Below are positions 1 to 9,197 of a DNA stretch of 64,000 nucleotides, in pieces. Within the stretch, counting starts at the first letter, position 1. The number at the start of each line of letters is the position of its first letter. The stretch covers positions 3,926,501-3,990,500 of the forward strand of contig LT629764.1 in the NCBI GenBank assembly GCA_900105225.1, in the 5' to 3' direction. The notes beneath the pieces were generated by a model, which saw only the letters and a program-made list of their open reading frames with translations, was not told where the DNA came from and ran no database searches. This stretch comes from Paenibacillaceae bacterium GAS479 (GTDB taxonomy: Bacteria > Bacillota > Bacilli > Paenibacillales > Paenibacillaceae). The translations under genes were made by a program, and so were the position numbers.

Positions 1-444
1 ACCTACTTGGACGGAATGCTGATAGGTATAATCATCCGTTGTGTTCAGCAGAAGCAGCATGGATACAACGTCTCGCTCCATTTGGAAGCTGGTCAACAAG
101 GGTCCAAAGGTCTTATCCACATCTTCTTCCATGACCTTGCCTTCTTCAAATGCTTTACGGAACAAATTCCCGCATCCTTCGATCGCATTCTGATAGAGAG
201 GTTGCATAGCAGGCAGCCACTTTGGCGAAAGGCCGGATTCAATCGTACGATGTTCGGCCACGGTCGACTTTGCTTCTGACTGTTCCATCTCAACATCAAC
301 ATAGTCGATATTGTGTTGGGTCAGCTTGGAAATTTCGTAAGAAGTAAGGCGGGTTCCCTTGGCCATCACGTTCAACCCATAGTTGTTGAAGGCGTCGCTT
401 GCTAACTGATCGCCATCTTTGAGCATGGAAATATGAACCCTCAT
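1..444 (-). CDS. HD-GYP domain protein, N-terminal part (cut by window edge)
   Basis: The reverse strand is open from an ATG at 444 to the window edge, giving 148 residues of a longer protein. A GAGGTG ribosome binding site lies just upstream of the ATG. The start (MRVHISMLKDGDQLASD) and the sequence YTYQHSVQVG at the cut end match the N-terminal region and the first HD helix of HD-GYP proteins, as does the complete paralogue at 5385. HD-GYP proteins of this type usually hydrolyse cyclic di-GMP; whether this one is catalytic cannot be judged because the HD and GYP motifs lie outside the window. Confidence 0.8.
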   Translation of the reverse strand, partial: MRVHISMLKDGDQLASDAFNNYGLNVMAKGTRLTSYEISKLTQHNIDYVDVEMEQSEAKSTVAEHRTIESGLSPKWLPAMQPLYQNAIEGCGNLFRKAFEEGKVMEEDVDKTFGPLLTSFQMERDVVSMLLLLNTTDDYTYQHSVQVG

Positions 445-543
445 GTTGCACCTCTGCAAGGTTATTCTTTTACGTCTAAAGGACTATCTCTAATGTATCT
501 GCATTATACAAATATGGCAATAACAGACTTAAGAATAGTTCTA

Positions 544-1644
544 TTAACCTATTATATCGGCATAAATGGCTTTAGCTTTAATAGCATCGTCTGTACCTTG
601 AATGAGGGCTCTAGCATCTGGGAAAAAAACGGCGCTAATCTCCTCATCCCGAGCATACCGCAGTGAGTAAGGGGTAAGATGCAATTGGCCCGATCCGGCT
701 AGGCGGGATGCCAGTACCTGCAGGTCAAGCGTTTGGGCCCGAGCAGGCCTTATCTGCACGGTTGATCTTCCACATAACAAGACGGTCTCATCCATTGACT
801 CATCGAGAAAAGGGAATTCCCCGACCCCGCAGCAAGGGCAATCCGGCTGTTTGGTTCTTGCAAGCCCGAGTGGCATCCATGAATTTCGCCAAAGATCCAG
901 CTGTAGCAGGCCAGCTCGTAATTGGCTGCGGTTGCCGGTCAGCCATTTGATCGCCTCCATCGCCTGTAGGGAGCCGACAACATCTACTAAAGGAGACAGC
1001 ACGCCTGCAGTCTCGCAAGTATCCGTCAAACCAGCCGCGGGCGGCTCGGGAAACAGGCAGCGGTAGCAAGGAGTCTCGCCGGGGATGACGGTCATCGTCA
1101 TCCCCCCGGCTCCGACAGCGCCGCCGTAAATCCACGGAATCTGCTGACGGACCGCGTAGTCATTAAGCAGGTAACGGGTATGAAAGTTATCGGTGCCGTC
1201 CAGAAGAATGTCTGCGCCATCCAGTAAACTGGAGGCATTGCCCCCATGTAGGTCCGCTGCATATGCTCGGATGTTGATGCTGCTATTGATCCGACGCAGC
1301 TTGTTCGCGGCGGCTTCTGCTTTGGGCAGTCCGCAACGAGCATCTTCTTCGTCGTACAGTAGCTGGCGCTGCAAGTTGCTCCATTCAACGATGTCCCGGT
1401 CGATCAGCCGAATCTCGCCAACTCCACTGCGTGCGAGATGCGAGGCTATCACACAGCCGAGAGCTCCAACTCCAACGATAGCTACTTTGCTAGAGCCTAG
1501 CCGTTCCTGGCCGTCCAAGCCGATTGGAGCGAAGCGAACTTGACGAATATACCGATTGTTGGGCCGATTGTTCTCATCTGTCCGGCCTTGCTTGCTGCCG
1601 GGAGCTCCGTGCTCTTGAGGATGAATCTGCTCCTGCTCATTCAC
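544..1644 (-). CDS. MoeB/ThiF-family adenylyltransferase
   Basis: 366-residue E1-like enzyme that would adenylate the C-terminal glycine of a MoaD or ThiS ubiquitin-like sulfur carrier. The N-terminal half has the nucleotide-binding loop VGVGALGC (about residues 57-64), then LIDRDIVEWSNLQRQ. A zinc site is likely from CYRC and CPCC, and CETAG holds the candidate catalytic cysteine. The last 80 or so residues do not form a recognisable rhodanese domain. The start is GTG, overlapping the stop of the MoaD-MoaE gene as GTGA, so the two are probably translated together. Position beside moaDE and moaA favours a role in molybdopterin synthase activation (MoeB) over thiamine (ThiF). Confidence 0.85.
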   Translation of the reverse strand: MNEQEQIHPQEHGAPGSKQGRTDENNRPNNRYIRQVRFAPIGLDGQERLGSSKVAIVGVGALGCVIASHLARSGVGEIRLIDRDIVEWSNLQRQLLYDEEDARCGLPKAEAAANKLRRINSSINIRAYAADLHGGNASSLLDGADILLDGTDNFHTRYLLNDYAVRQQIPWIYGGAVGAGGMTMTVIPGETPCYRCLFPEPPAAGLTDTCETAGVLSPLVDVVGSLQAMEAIKWLTGNRSQLRAGLLQLDLWRNSWMPLGLARTKQPDCPCCGVGEFPFLDESMDETVLLCGRSTVQIRPARAQTLDLQVLASRLAGSGQLHLTPYSLRYARDEEISAVFFPDARALIQGTDDAIKAKAIYADIIG

Positions 1645-2435
1645 GAACCTATCTTCCCTTCAGGGGGGTCTGTGTTCGCCGCCGCTACAGAGAGCTTCGC
1701 TACTGGTTCAGCTAGCTCGGCTAGAGGATTCCAAGGGCCGAGCTGATGGCCTTTCCACTCCGAACCGTCCTCCCAGATTTCTTTTTTCCAAATGGGTACA
1801 ATCTGCTTCAAACGCTCGATGGCATAGCGACTCGCCTCGTAGGAGGCATCGCGATGTGGGCTCGATACGGCGATAACAACGCTCGCTTCGCCGACTTTGA
1901 CAACGCCGATTCGGTGATGGATAGCGCTGTGCGTACCGGGCCAGCGCTGGTTCAATTCCTGGCCAATTTGCTCCAGGGTGCGCAGCGCCATTGGTTCATA
2001 AGCCTCGTATTCAAGATGAACTGTGCGCTGTCCGCCTGTCCACTCGCGTGTTGTTCCGATAAAAACTAGCGCAGCCCCATGATTGCTATGCTCGATGAGC
2101 GATGCGACTGCCGCGGCATCGATAGGCTCGGCGGAAATTCGGTAGGCCGGGAGCGAGCTTGTCTCTGAATTGCCCATGCCGTCACCACCTGATACGGGTG
2201 GGAGTAGAGCAAGCGTATCGTGGCAGCTGACGGATTCCGTATCCGCCGCGTAGGATTCATTGCGTGCTGCGAAGCACACTGCAAGCAGTCCAGAATGCTC
2301 GGGATAAGCCTCGATCAGGGCGGTTTTTAGCTCGCCAACGCTCATTTCGGAGCGCTCCAGACGAAGCTCGACCTGAGACGTTCCGAGGCGCTCCGGCAGG
2401 CCGGCGAACAGTGCGATGCTCCAGATGTAATGCAT
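1641..2435 (-). CDS. MoaD-MoaE fusion, molybdopterin synthase
   Basis: Single 264-residue chain holding both subunits of molybdopterin synthase, which adds two sulfurs to cyclic pyranopterin. Residues 1 to about 85 are MoaD-like (LFAGLPERLG) and end in LPPVSGGDG, where free MoaD would end in Gly-Gly. Residues from about 93 on are MoaE-like, with FIGTTREWTGG, the YEAYEPMA stretch and WKKEIWEDGSEWKG. I place the start at 2435 because GTGAGG stands 9-10 bases before it; an ATG 45 bases further upstream has no ribosome binding site. The gene overlaps the MoeB-like gene by 4 bases. The internal Gly-Gly raises the question of how the thiocarboxylate forms, since a C-terminal glycine is needed. Confidence 0.85.
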   Translation of the reverse strand: MHYIWSIALFAGLPERLGTSQVELRLERSEMSVGELKTALIEAYPEHSGLLAVCFAARNESYAADTESVSCHDTLALLPPVSGGDGMGNSETSSLPAYRISAEPIDAAAVASLIEHSNHGAALVFIGTTREWTGGQRTVHLEYEAYEPMALRTLEQIGQELNQRWPGTHSAIHHRIGVVKVGEASVVIAVSSPHRDASYEASRYAIERLKQIVPIWKKEIWEDGSEWKGHQLGPWNPLAELAEPVAKLSVAAANTDPPEGKIGS

Positions 2436-2529
2436 GGCAGATAACCTCACTTGTCCCGCTCGGGTATTTGGTTCCAGCATATCATAAGTGTTTCAAAAAT
2501 GATAAACTTTAGAGGCAAGTATACAGCTT

Positions 2530-2650
2530 CACCGTCCATGAGACGGTGGAAGTATACGCAGGGAATACGAGAGAGATAACGGTAGGGAAATCCGCTCTAG
2601 TAGGAGAGTATACGCAGGGAATACGAGAGAGATAACGATAGGGAAATCCG
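2530..2650. repeat. Hairpin and 44-bp direct repeat between moaDE and moaA
   Basis: The divergent intergenic region starts with a perfect 7-bp stem, CACCGTC and GACGGTG around CATGA (2530-2548). Two direct copies of a 44-base unit follow, at 2551-2594 and 2607-2650, with one mismatch. The second copy ends 35 bases before the moaA start. I see no match to a known riboswitch; the repeats could be regulator sites or a simple duplication. Confidence 0.7.
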
Positions 2651-2684
2651 TTTTATATAGGTTGAACTAGGAGGAGGGGCTGCT

Positions 2685-3680
2685 ATGTTGAGCGACCGTT
2701 TTGGCAGAGTTCATGATTATCTTCGCATCTCGGTGACGGATCGCTGCAATTTGCGCTGTCTCTATTGCATGCCAGAGGAGGGCATGGAATTTGCGGACTC
2801 CTCGGAGCTACTCAGCTATGACCAGATCGTCGAAGTTGTTGAAGCTGCAGCGGAGCTTGGCTTCAAACGGCTGAGGATTACAGGCGGCGAGCCGCTAGTG
2901 CGTCCTGGTCTGGACGGTCTTATACGCCGATTGAAGGCGACATCGGGCATAGAGGAAATCTCTCTCACAACAAACGGGATTCTGCTAGCGAGGCAGGCTC
3001 GAGCGCTCCGCGAGGCCGGTCTAGATCGGGTCAACATCAGTCTGGATACGCTTGATGCTTCGCGTTTTCGCATGATAGCTCGCAGGGGTGGGCTCGAGCA
3101 GGTGATGGCCGGCATTCAGGCGGCTGGCGAGGCGGGACTTGGCCCGATCAAGCTGAATTGTGTACTGCTGAAGGGAATCAATGAGGATGAGGTCAAAAGC
3201 TTTCTGCGTTTGTCGATTGATCATCCTTTGCATATACGCTTTATTGAATACATGCCGATCGGCCATGCCGACGAGCAATGGCGCCGCTCTTATTTACCGC
3301 TGAGCAGCGTCATGGATGCAGCTAAGGAATTGGGATTGCCGATGGCGCCGCTAAGCTCCATGGCGGGCAATGGGCCTTCGGAAAATTGGGCTTTCGAGGG
3401 AGCAACCGGCTCCTTTGGGTTGATTCATCCTGTTAGCGACCGCTTTTGTGCGAGCTGCAACCGACTCCGACTGACCGCCGATGGCAATCTGCAGCCTTGT
3501 CTATACTGGGTAGACGAGCTGAACGTTAAGCCAGCACTGGGCAACCGGAAGGAACTGCAAGAACTGTTCCGGCGCGCCGCCGACATTAAGCCTGAGAATC
3601 ATGATATGGCGGCAAAGCTACATGACAATGCTCTAAGCCACACCCCGACTTCCCGGCGTATGTCGCAAATCGGCGGATAA
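2685..3680 (+). CDS. moaA: GTP 3',8-cyclase MoaA
   Basis: Radical SAM enzyme for the first step of molybdenum cofactor synthesis, converting GTP to 3',8-cyclo-GTP. The 331 residues show the N-terminal cluster motif with C21, C25 and C28 (CNLRCLYC), the TGGEP motif, and a second cluster set in FCASCNRLRL followed by QPC. The chain ends in the Gly-Gly typical of MoaA, which inserts into the active site. The ATG is preceded by AGGAGGAGGGG. It is transcribed away from moaDE and moeB, so the pathway genes are split over two divergent units here. Confidence 0.95.
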   Translation: MLSDRFGRVHDYLRISVTDRCNLRCLYCMPEEGMEFADSSELLSYDQIVEVVEAAAELGFKRLRITGGEPLVRPGLDGLIRRLKATSGIEEISLTTNGILLARQARALREAGLDRVNISLDTLDASRFRMIARRGGLEQVMAGIQAAGEAGLGPIKLNCVLLKGINEDEVKSFLRLSIDHPLHIRFIEYMPIGHADEQWRRSYLPLSSVMDAAKELGLPMAPLSSMAGNGPSENWAFEGATGSFGLIHPVSDRFCASCNRLRLTADGNLQPCLYWVDELNVKPALGNRKELQELFRRAADIKPENHDMAAKLHDNALSHTPTSRRMSQIGG

Positions 3681-3805
3681 AGGCGAAGAGTCGCGCAGCG
3701 AGCCTTACAGTGAAAATTCTATTTTCAGCTTACAGAAGATATAAGTCGCAGGCGATTGGTGAACCAGTCGATTGCTTGCGCCGATTCATGGTCTGGAGGG
3801 AGCAA

Positions 3806-5287
3806 ATGGAGCAAATGGAGCATATGGAACAAATGGACACAAAGGGCTGGAAGCCTCAGCTTGTGCTGCTTCACAGCAATGATGTACATAGCCGACTGGA
3901 GGAAGCAGCCCGGATTTCTTCCTGTGTAGCGGATAAACGACGTCTGTACGGCGAGAGTCGTGTATTGTACGTCGATATTGGTGACCATCTGGATCGGATG
4001 CGCCAGGAGACGGAGGGCACGGGAGGCAGTGTTAACATGGCTTTATTGAGCGAGGCGGGCTGCGAAGCGGCCATACCTGGCAACAATGAAGGTCTCACTT
4101 TCACAAAGGACGAGCTTGCCCGGTTGTACGGACACGAAGCGAGGTTCCCGGTGCTTTGCTGCAATATGTTGGATGCGGAAACAGGCGAGCTCCCAGAATG
4201 GCTGCTTCCAAGCACAGTAATTGTCAAAAATGGGCTCCGCATCGCTTTGATCGGGGCAACGGCTTCTTATCCGGCTTTTTATGAGCTGCTGGGCTGGACG
4301 GTAAATGATCCGACGGATGCGGTGAGAGAACAGGTAGCTCTGCTGCGCGATGCTGCAGATGCGGTCATTCTCCTATCCCATCTCGGTTTGCCGACAGACC
4401 GCCGACTAGCTGAGGAAATCCCTGGTATCGATATTATTCTGGGGGGCCATACCCATCATCTCTTGGAGGAGCCCGAGCTTGTCGGTGATACATTGCTCTG
4501 TGGAGCTGGCAAGTTCGGTGAGCGGCTGGGTCTAGTTGAACTGGCGATTGAGGAAGCGACGGGTATGCTGCTCAAAAGAGGCTCACTGCTTCCGCTCGCT
4601 TCCTGGCCGATGGGGGAAGGAGCGGAATCGTTGCTTCGCGAGCATGGAGAGACGGCTCGGCGGGAACTGTCTCGCCCCGTGGCCAAGCTGAGCCGGGCAT
4701 TACCGCTTGATGAGGAACGGGAATCGCCGCTTGCGAATCTGCTCGCCGCAGGCGTGAAGGAGTGGACAGGCGCGGACATCGGCATCGTCAATGCCGGTCA
4801 ACTGCTCGGCAGCTTGCCGGTGGGAGAGATCAGTGAAGGATTGCTCCACTCGCTCTGCCCTTCACCAATTAATCCATGCCGGATGAAGCTTCGGGGGAGT
4901 CTCATCCGCGAAGCGCTAGAGCAGTCGCTGCTCCCGGAATTCATTGGCAAGGAACTACGTGGCTTCGGCTTTCGCGGTACGATACTGGGCACTCTCGCGG
5001 TGGACGGTTTGCGCATCAAATGGGATCCCCAGCGTGAGCCAGGCCGGAAAATTCTAGCCATTGAGTATCGGGGAGCGGAGCTGGATGATGGGCTCGATTA
5101 CTCGGTCGGTACGCTGGACATGTTTACCTTCGGGGCGGGGTACTTGCCGCTCAAAGGGGGGACCGACATCCAATACTTCTTGCCAGAATTCATCCGCCAG
5201 GTGCTGGCTGTCGAACTGAATAAGCCGCATGCGCTGGAGAGTTGTTTCATCCCCCGTTATGGGATGACGGAAACGCCTGTCGAATAA
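3806..5287 (+). CDS. YunD-like 5'-nucleotidase / metallophosphoesterase
   Basis: Bimetal phosphoesterase of the UshA/YunD type, 493 residues from the chosen start. Metal-site motifs occur in order: LLHSNDVHS near the N-terminus, DIGDH, GNNEG, LLSHLG and GGHTHH; the C-terminal half is the 5'-nucleotidase substrate domain (NAGQLLGSLPVGEIS). No signal peptide is seen, so it is probably cytoplasmic. The frame is open further upstream, but the ATG at 3806 has GGAGGG five bases before it. Codons right after the start repeat Met-Glu-Gln and Met-Glu-His. It follows moaA by about 125 bases in the same direction, with no terminator between. The substrate is not shown by the sequence. Confidence 0.85.
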   Translation: MEQMEHMEQMDTKGWKPQLVLLHSNDVHSRLEEAARISSCVADKRRLYGESRVLYVDIGDHLDRMRQETEGTGGSVNMALLSEAGCEAAIPGNNEGLTFTKDELARLYGHEARFPVLCCNMLDAETGELPEWLLPSTVIVKNGLRIALIGATASYPAFYELLGWTVNDPTDAVREQVALLRDAADAVILLSHLGLPTDRRLAEEIPGIDIILGGHTHHLLEEPELVGDTLLCGAGKFGERLGLVELAIEEATGMLLKRGSLLPLASWPMGEGAESLLREHGETARRELSRPVAKLSRALPLDEERESPLANLLAAGVKEWTGADIGIVNAGQLLGSLPVGEISEGLLHSLCPSPINPCRMKLRGSLIREALEQSLLPEFIGKELRGFGFRGTILGTLAVDGLRIKWDPQREPGRKILAIEYRGAELDDGLDYSVGTLDMFTFGAGYLPLKGGTDIQYFLPEFIRQVLAVELNKPHALESCFIPRYGMTETPVE

Positions 5288-5384
5288 AGAGATAATGTGG
5301 CGAAACCTGCCCTCGAAACTAATTTTTCTCCTTCGAAATGACGATAAAGGATAAGATACAATTCGTTAGCAGGGGAGCGACCCG

Positions 5385-6509
5385 TTGATGATACTCATGC
5401 CCCTAAGCATGTGTCGGCCCGGGATGAGGCTGGCCAGGAAAGTCCTTTCTGGGGAGGGCCTCGTACTTCTCGGAGAAAATATGGAATTGACGGCAAGAAT
5501 CATTGTCAGGCTGCATGAGTGCCATATTAATTTCCTTTATATTCAGGATGAGGCGACCAGGGATATTGAGGTGCGTGAGCTGATCAGCGAGGATACGATG
5601 AGAGTGGCCATGACGGAGATCCGTAGCAGCTTCAGCCAAATGTTGGACAGTCCTGTTCGTAGACGCGGCGCCGCTTACCCCTTCGTAGGCTCCCAGCTCC
5701 GCGACGTGATGAATCGGGTTATCGACGATCTGTCCGCTCATAAGGAATCCGTCGTCATGCTGATGAATATGGCAAGTGTGGACAATTATCTTTATCAGCA
5801 CTCGCTTAATGTTTGCGTGTATACAACTATGCTTGGCATCAACTACGGCTACTCTCGGAATGAGCTGACCACGTTGGGCATGGGCGCCCTGCTGCATGAC
5901 ATTGGGAAAACATGCATTCCAGTTGAACTACTTAAGAAGCCGGGATTACTGACACCGCATGAATATGAAGAAATGAAGCGCCATACCCAGTACGGATACG
6001 ATATTTTACGGCGGGAGGCAGGAATACCTGCACTAGCCGCTCTGTGCGCATTGCAGCATCATGAACGTTTGGACGGAAGCGGTTATCCCTTCGGTCAAAA
6101 GGGCAAGGAAATTCATGAATTTTCCAAATGGATTGGAATGGTCGACTCCTACGATGCGATGACGACCAACCGAATCTACCGGGAGCCAATGCTGCCGCAT
6201 CAGGCGGTCGAAGCGCTATATGCCGGAACCGGCACGCAGTATGAACAGTCGATGGTACAGCTATTTCGGGATAAAGTAGCCATCTATCCTGTTGGGATGA
6301 CCGTTCGTCTGCAGACTGGAGAGGTTGGCGTCGTGGTTGATGTCCGGGCCGATTGTCCGCATCGCCCGGTCGTGAGGGTGCTGCAGGATGATGGTGGGAT
6401 ACGGCTGAGGGCTCCCTATGAGATTGACATGTCGCTGCAGTTGACCAGTATGATTGCCAGCGTCAATGGAGATCATGTGGAAGAACGGGGAGTTATTGCA
6501 TTAACTTAA
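5385..6509 (+). CDS. HD-GYP cyclic di-GMP phosphodiesterase-like protein
   Basis: 374 residues. The N-terminal third resembles the start of the gene at the left edge, and the HD-GYP domain follows with LLHDIGK (H171, D172) and QHHERLDGSGYP (H225, H226, GYP intact). These are the residues that bind the metal centre and substrate, so phosphodiesterase activity on cyclic di-GMP is expected from the family. About 90 residues after the domain form a small extra domain (PVGMTVRLQTGEVGVVVDV) common in Bacillota members. No transmembrane segment or receiver domain is seen. GGGGAG precedes the ATG. A terminator follows at once, so it ends its transcription unit. Confidence 0.9.
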   Translation: MMILMPLSMCRPGMRLARKVLSGEGLVLLGENMELTARIIVRLHECHINFLYIQDEATRDIEVRELISEDTMRVAMTEIRSSFSQMLDSPVRRRGAAYPFVGSQLRDVMNRVIDDLSAHKESVVMLMNMASVDNYLYQHSLNVCVYTTMLGINYGYSRNELTTLGMGALLHDIGKTCIPVELLKKPGLLTPHEYEEMKRHTQYGYDILRREAGIPALAALCALQHHERLDGSGYPFGQKGKEIHEFSKWIGMVDSYDAMTTNRIYREPMLPHQAVEALYAGTGTQYEQSMVQLFRDKVAIYPVGMTVRLQTGEVGVVVDVRADCPHRPVVRVLQDDGGIRLRAPYEIDMSLQLTSMIASVNGDHVEERGVIALT

Positions 6510-6532
6510 AGACGAGTGATATGCAAGGAATC

Positions 6533-6556
6533 AAGGAGCCGCGAGGCTCTTTTTTA
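6533..6556 (+). terminator. Rho-independent terminator after the HD-GYP gene
   Basis: GAGCC and GGCTC pair around GCGA, extended by weaker A-T pairs, and are followed by six T residues. Confidence 0.8.
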
Positions 6557-6682
6557 ATTCCATAAGGATAATGAATCTCTCTCAACGCTACTATTATTCA
6601 AGAGAATCGTTTGATTACCCGTTGAAGGGGCAGTACAATAAAATTATGTGTTTCATCATCAAACGATAAGGTGCTGTATAGA

Positions 6683-7813
6683 ATGAATCCCGAATTGACG
6701 CTACACCAGCCGTTGCCGCCTCTCTCGCCTGACAATGATCCTTGGGAACCGCTGGAGAGCCTGAAGCGCTTTGGCCGCCATGCTTTGACGAGTGTGGAGT
6801 TCACGGTAACCAATCTTTGCAATATGCGCTGCGAGCATTGCGCCGTAGGAGATACACTGACAATGCGCGAAGGAGATAAGCTGCCGCTGTCGCTCCTACT
6901 TTCTCGACTGGATGAAGTTGAACAGCTTCAGACGATCAGCATTACCGGCGGAGAGCCCTCCTACTCGGAGCGCACCGTCCGCGAATACATCGTTCCCATT
7001 CTTCAATACGCCCGCAGCAGGGGCATTCGCTCCCAGCTCAATTCCAATGTTACGTTGGATTACAGCCGGTACGAGCTTATCGCACCCTATTTGGACGTGA
7101 TGCATATTTCGTTCAACTACACTTCTGCAGATGATTTCCATGAGGTGGGCTTTGCTCGCTCCGGTCACTCCGTGCCGCGCACGGCCGCTGTTCGGATGTA
7201 CGAGCGCATGATCGACAATGCTCGTCGTCTCAGCGAAGCTGGCGTACTCGTGTCGGCGGAGTCTATGATCAACTTCCGCACCCATCGCAGAATGCCTGAA
7301 ATTCATCGCCTGATCAAGGAAATGGGCTGCGCGAGACATGAGGTTCATCCGATGTATCCAAGCGCCTGGGCTGGCAATCTTCCTGCGATCAGCAAAGACG
7401 AGATGCGCATAGCGGTGGCGGAGCTGCTTGATAATCGCGACCCGGAGATGTGGATGCTGTTCGGAACGCTTCCTTTCTACTCCTGCAGTTCGGATGTGGA
7501 AGACAGAGAGCTGTTAGCCAGGCTGAAAAGGGAACCGCGCGTAACGGTTCGCAACGATCCCGATGGACGCAATCGGCTCAATGTGAATCTGTTCACCGGC
7601 GAGGTTTTTGTGACCGACTTCAGCGACATCCCTGCCTTCGGCAATATTGAAGAAGAGCGTCTGGATGATATATTTTCCCGCTGGCTTGACCATCCTCTCA
7701 GTCGCAGTGTGAACTGCCATTGTCCGGCTGCTGCCTGCTGCGGCCCGAACTTACTCGTCAAGCAAATGTACTACGAGGATGTCGATTTCCTGAAGCAGCG
7801 GGCTGTGCTTTAA
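6683..7813 (+). CDS. yfkAB: Radical SAM/CxCxxxxC protein, YfkAB family
   Basis: 376 residues. The radical SAM cluster motif is CNMRCEHC (C46, C50, C53), followed by TGGEPSYSE. Near the C-terminus CHCPAAAC gives the CxCxxxxC signature that names the YfkAB family and probably holds an auxiliary iron-sulfur cluster. The family is common in Bacillus and Paenibacillus, but its reaction is not established to my knowledge. A GTG four codons upstream is an alternative start; I prefer the ATG because TAAGGTG stands 8 bases before it. It lies alone between a terminator and the ytvI leader. Confidence 0.85.
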   Translation: MNPELTLHQPLPPLSPDNDPWEPLESLKRFGRHALTSVEFTVTNLCNMRCEHCAVGDTLTMREGDKLPLSLLLSRLDEVEQLQTISITGGEPSYSERTVREYIVPILQYARSRGIRSQLNSNVTLDYSRYELIAPYLDVMHISFNYTSADDFHEVGFARSGHSVPRTAAVRMYERMIDNARRLSEAGVLVSAESMINFRTHRRMPEIHRLIKEMGCARHEVHPMYPSAWAGNLPAISKDEMRIAVAELLDNRDPEMWMLFGTLPFYSCSSDVEDRELLARLKREPRVTVRNDPDGRNRLNVNLFTGEVFVTDFSDIPAFGNIEEERLDDIFSRWLDHPLSRSVNCHCPAAACCGPNLLVKQMYYEDVDFLKQRAVL

Positions 7814-8142
7814 GCCTGAACACCAGAATGGGACCGGTGCTCAACATTTAATAAGGTCTGTTTATTCCACTGTGTGAGGGTAAAATGGAACGGATATCCG
7901 CGGTTAGGCAAGAAAATGGATCTTCGCGAATAGATATTAAAGCAGCGGAGTGCCAGCGCCTGCGGATGCCGTGCGTGGGCTTTTACCGGAATCCCGAAGC
8001 AACTGCAGGTCGGGACGAGTCGGAAGCGGGAGATTCGTGCCGCGAGCTATAGAGAGAGCCGAATAGAGGCATACCGGGGGAAGTTACCGGTGGAGCCTAT
8101 AGGGGGATCTGCGGGGACTGCAGCCCCGGGGGAGAAATTTAA
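7814..8142 (+). other. Structured leader with possible 55-codon ORF upstream of ytvI
   Basis: This 329-base gap contains an ORF from ATG 7885 to TAG 8052 (55 codons, GAGGG six bases before the ATG), unrecognised. After it come two hairpins: AGGC/GCCT with inner ACCGG/CCGGT (8067-8098), and CGGGG/CCCCG around ACTGCAG (8112-8128). The second touches the GGGGGAG ribosome binding site of ytvI. I find no T-box or known riboswitch motif. Confidence 0.4.
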
Positions 8143-9174
8143 ATGTCGGTCAAATCACTTGTTTTTGTAGCTGTCGGATTGATGCTGTTGTACTTGAGCT
8201 TTACGGTGGGGGCTCCGTTCCTGCTTGCGCTGATCGTCGCCATCTTTCTTGAGCCTGTGAACCAGCTACTGATGAAAAGGGCAAGAGTAAACCGGATCGT
8301 AGCCGTAATTATCAGTTGCACCTTATTTACGCTGCTGCTGCTTGCGCTTGCTACGGGCATCGGCTTCAAGCTGACTGCTGAGCTGATCGCTTTCTGGAAC
8401 CGTGCGCCGGCGATGGCGTCGGATGCCAATGTTTTTTTACTTGGCCTGATCGACAATGCCAAAGAGCTTTATACACATATTCCGCCGGATTCGGCCGTCC
8501 AACTGGAGAAAGCGCTGAACGGGCTGGTCAGCTCGCTGACAGGAATGGTAACGGCGTTGTCACGCACGATCGTGAACTTCGCCTCGGGCTTGCCGGGCAT
8601 GTTCATTTTCTCGATTGTGTTCATTGTGGCGGTTTATATGTTCAGCTTCAGCTTGAACACGATGAGAGCTTCGTTCCTCTCGCTCTTCCATGAGGAGTCC
8701 CGACCTCAAGTAGGCGCGGTGCTCGACAATCTGAAAAATTCCGTATTTGGCTTCCTGCGCTCACAGCTGCTGCTTAGCCTCGTAACTTATGTCATTACGC
8801 TGATAGGCTTGGTAAGCATGAGAGTCGATTACGCGATGGCGATTGCTTTGCTCGTTGTTATCGTTGATATTTTGCCGATTCTCGGTACAGGCTCGGTACT
8901 CGTCCCTTGGGCGGCATACATGCTGCTCACTGGCCATCCCGGCACAGCCATTGGACTTGTGCTGCTGTTTATCATCATCACGGTCGTCCGGCGCATCATC
9001 GAGCCCAAGATTTTGGGAGATTCGGTCGGCATCGGCGCTATATCGGCATTGATCAGCCTTTATGTCGGCTTCAAGCTCGTCGGTGTCATCGGCGTGTTCC
9101 TCGGGCCGCTCGTTGTCATCATCTATATGGCTGCGCGTAAGGCTGGTTTGTTCCAGTTAAAAATTCGGTTGTAG
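8143..9174 (+). CDS. ytvI: AI-2E family sporulation membrane protein YtvI
   Basis: 343-residue polytopic membrane protein of the AI-2E transporter superfamily, closest in pattern to the sporulation protein YtvI. It shows a pair of N-terminal membrane segments, a soluble amphipathic middle (about residues 80-140), and a C-terminal block of segments with the family hallmarks VDILPILGTGSVLVPWA and IEPKILGDSVG. B. subtilis ytvI is sporulation-controlled; the transported substrate is unknown. The ATG follows GGGGGAG with nine bases between. A strong terminator ends the unit. Confidence 0.85.
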   Translation: MSVKSLVFVAVGLMLLYLSFTVGAPFLLALIVAIFLEPVNQLLMKRARVNRIVAVIISCTLFTLLLLALATGIGFKLTAELIAFWNRAPAMASDANVFLLGLIDNAKELYTHIPPDSAVQLEKALNGLVSSLTGMVTALSRTIVNFASGLPGMFIFSIVFIVAVYMFSFSLNTMRASFLSLFHEESRPQVGAVLDNLKNSVFGFLRSQLLLSLVTYVITLIGLVSMRVDYAMAIALLVVIVDILPILGTGSVLVPWAAYMLLTGHPGTAIGLVLLFIIITVVRRIIEPKILGDSVGIGAISALISLYVGFKLVGVIGVFLGPLVVIIYMAARKAGLFQLKIRL

Positions 9175-9197
9175 TGTCCGTCAGATTCATCCATAGC

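Noticed and set aside
2481-2684. Molybdenum cofactor riboswitch before moaA
   Set aside because: Only a simple hairpin and a direct repeat are seen; I could not match the Moco RNA architecture.
8053-8142. T-box leader before ytvI
   Set aside because: GGTGGAGCC only superficially recalls the T-box core; the conserved anti-terminator sequence is missing.
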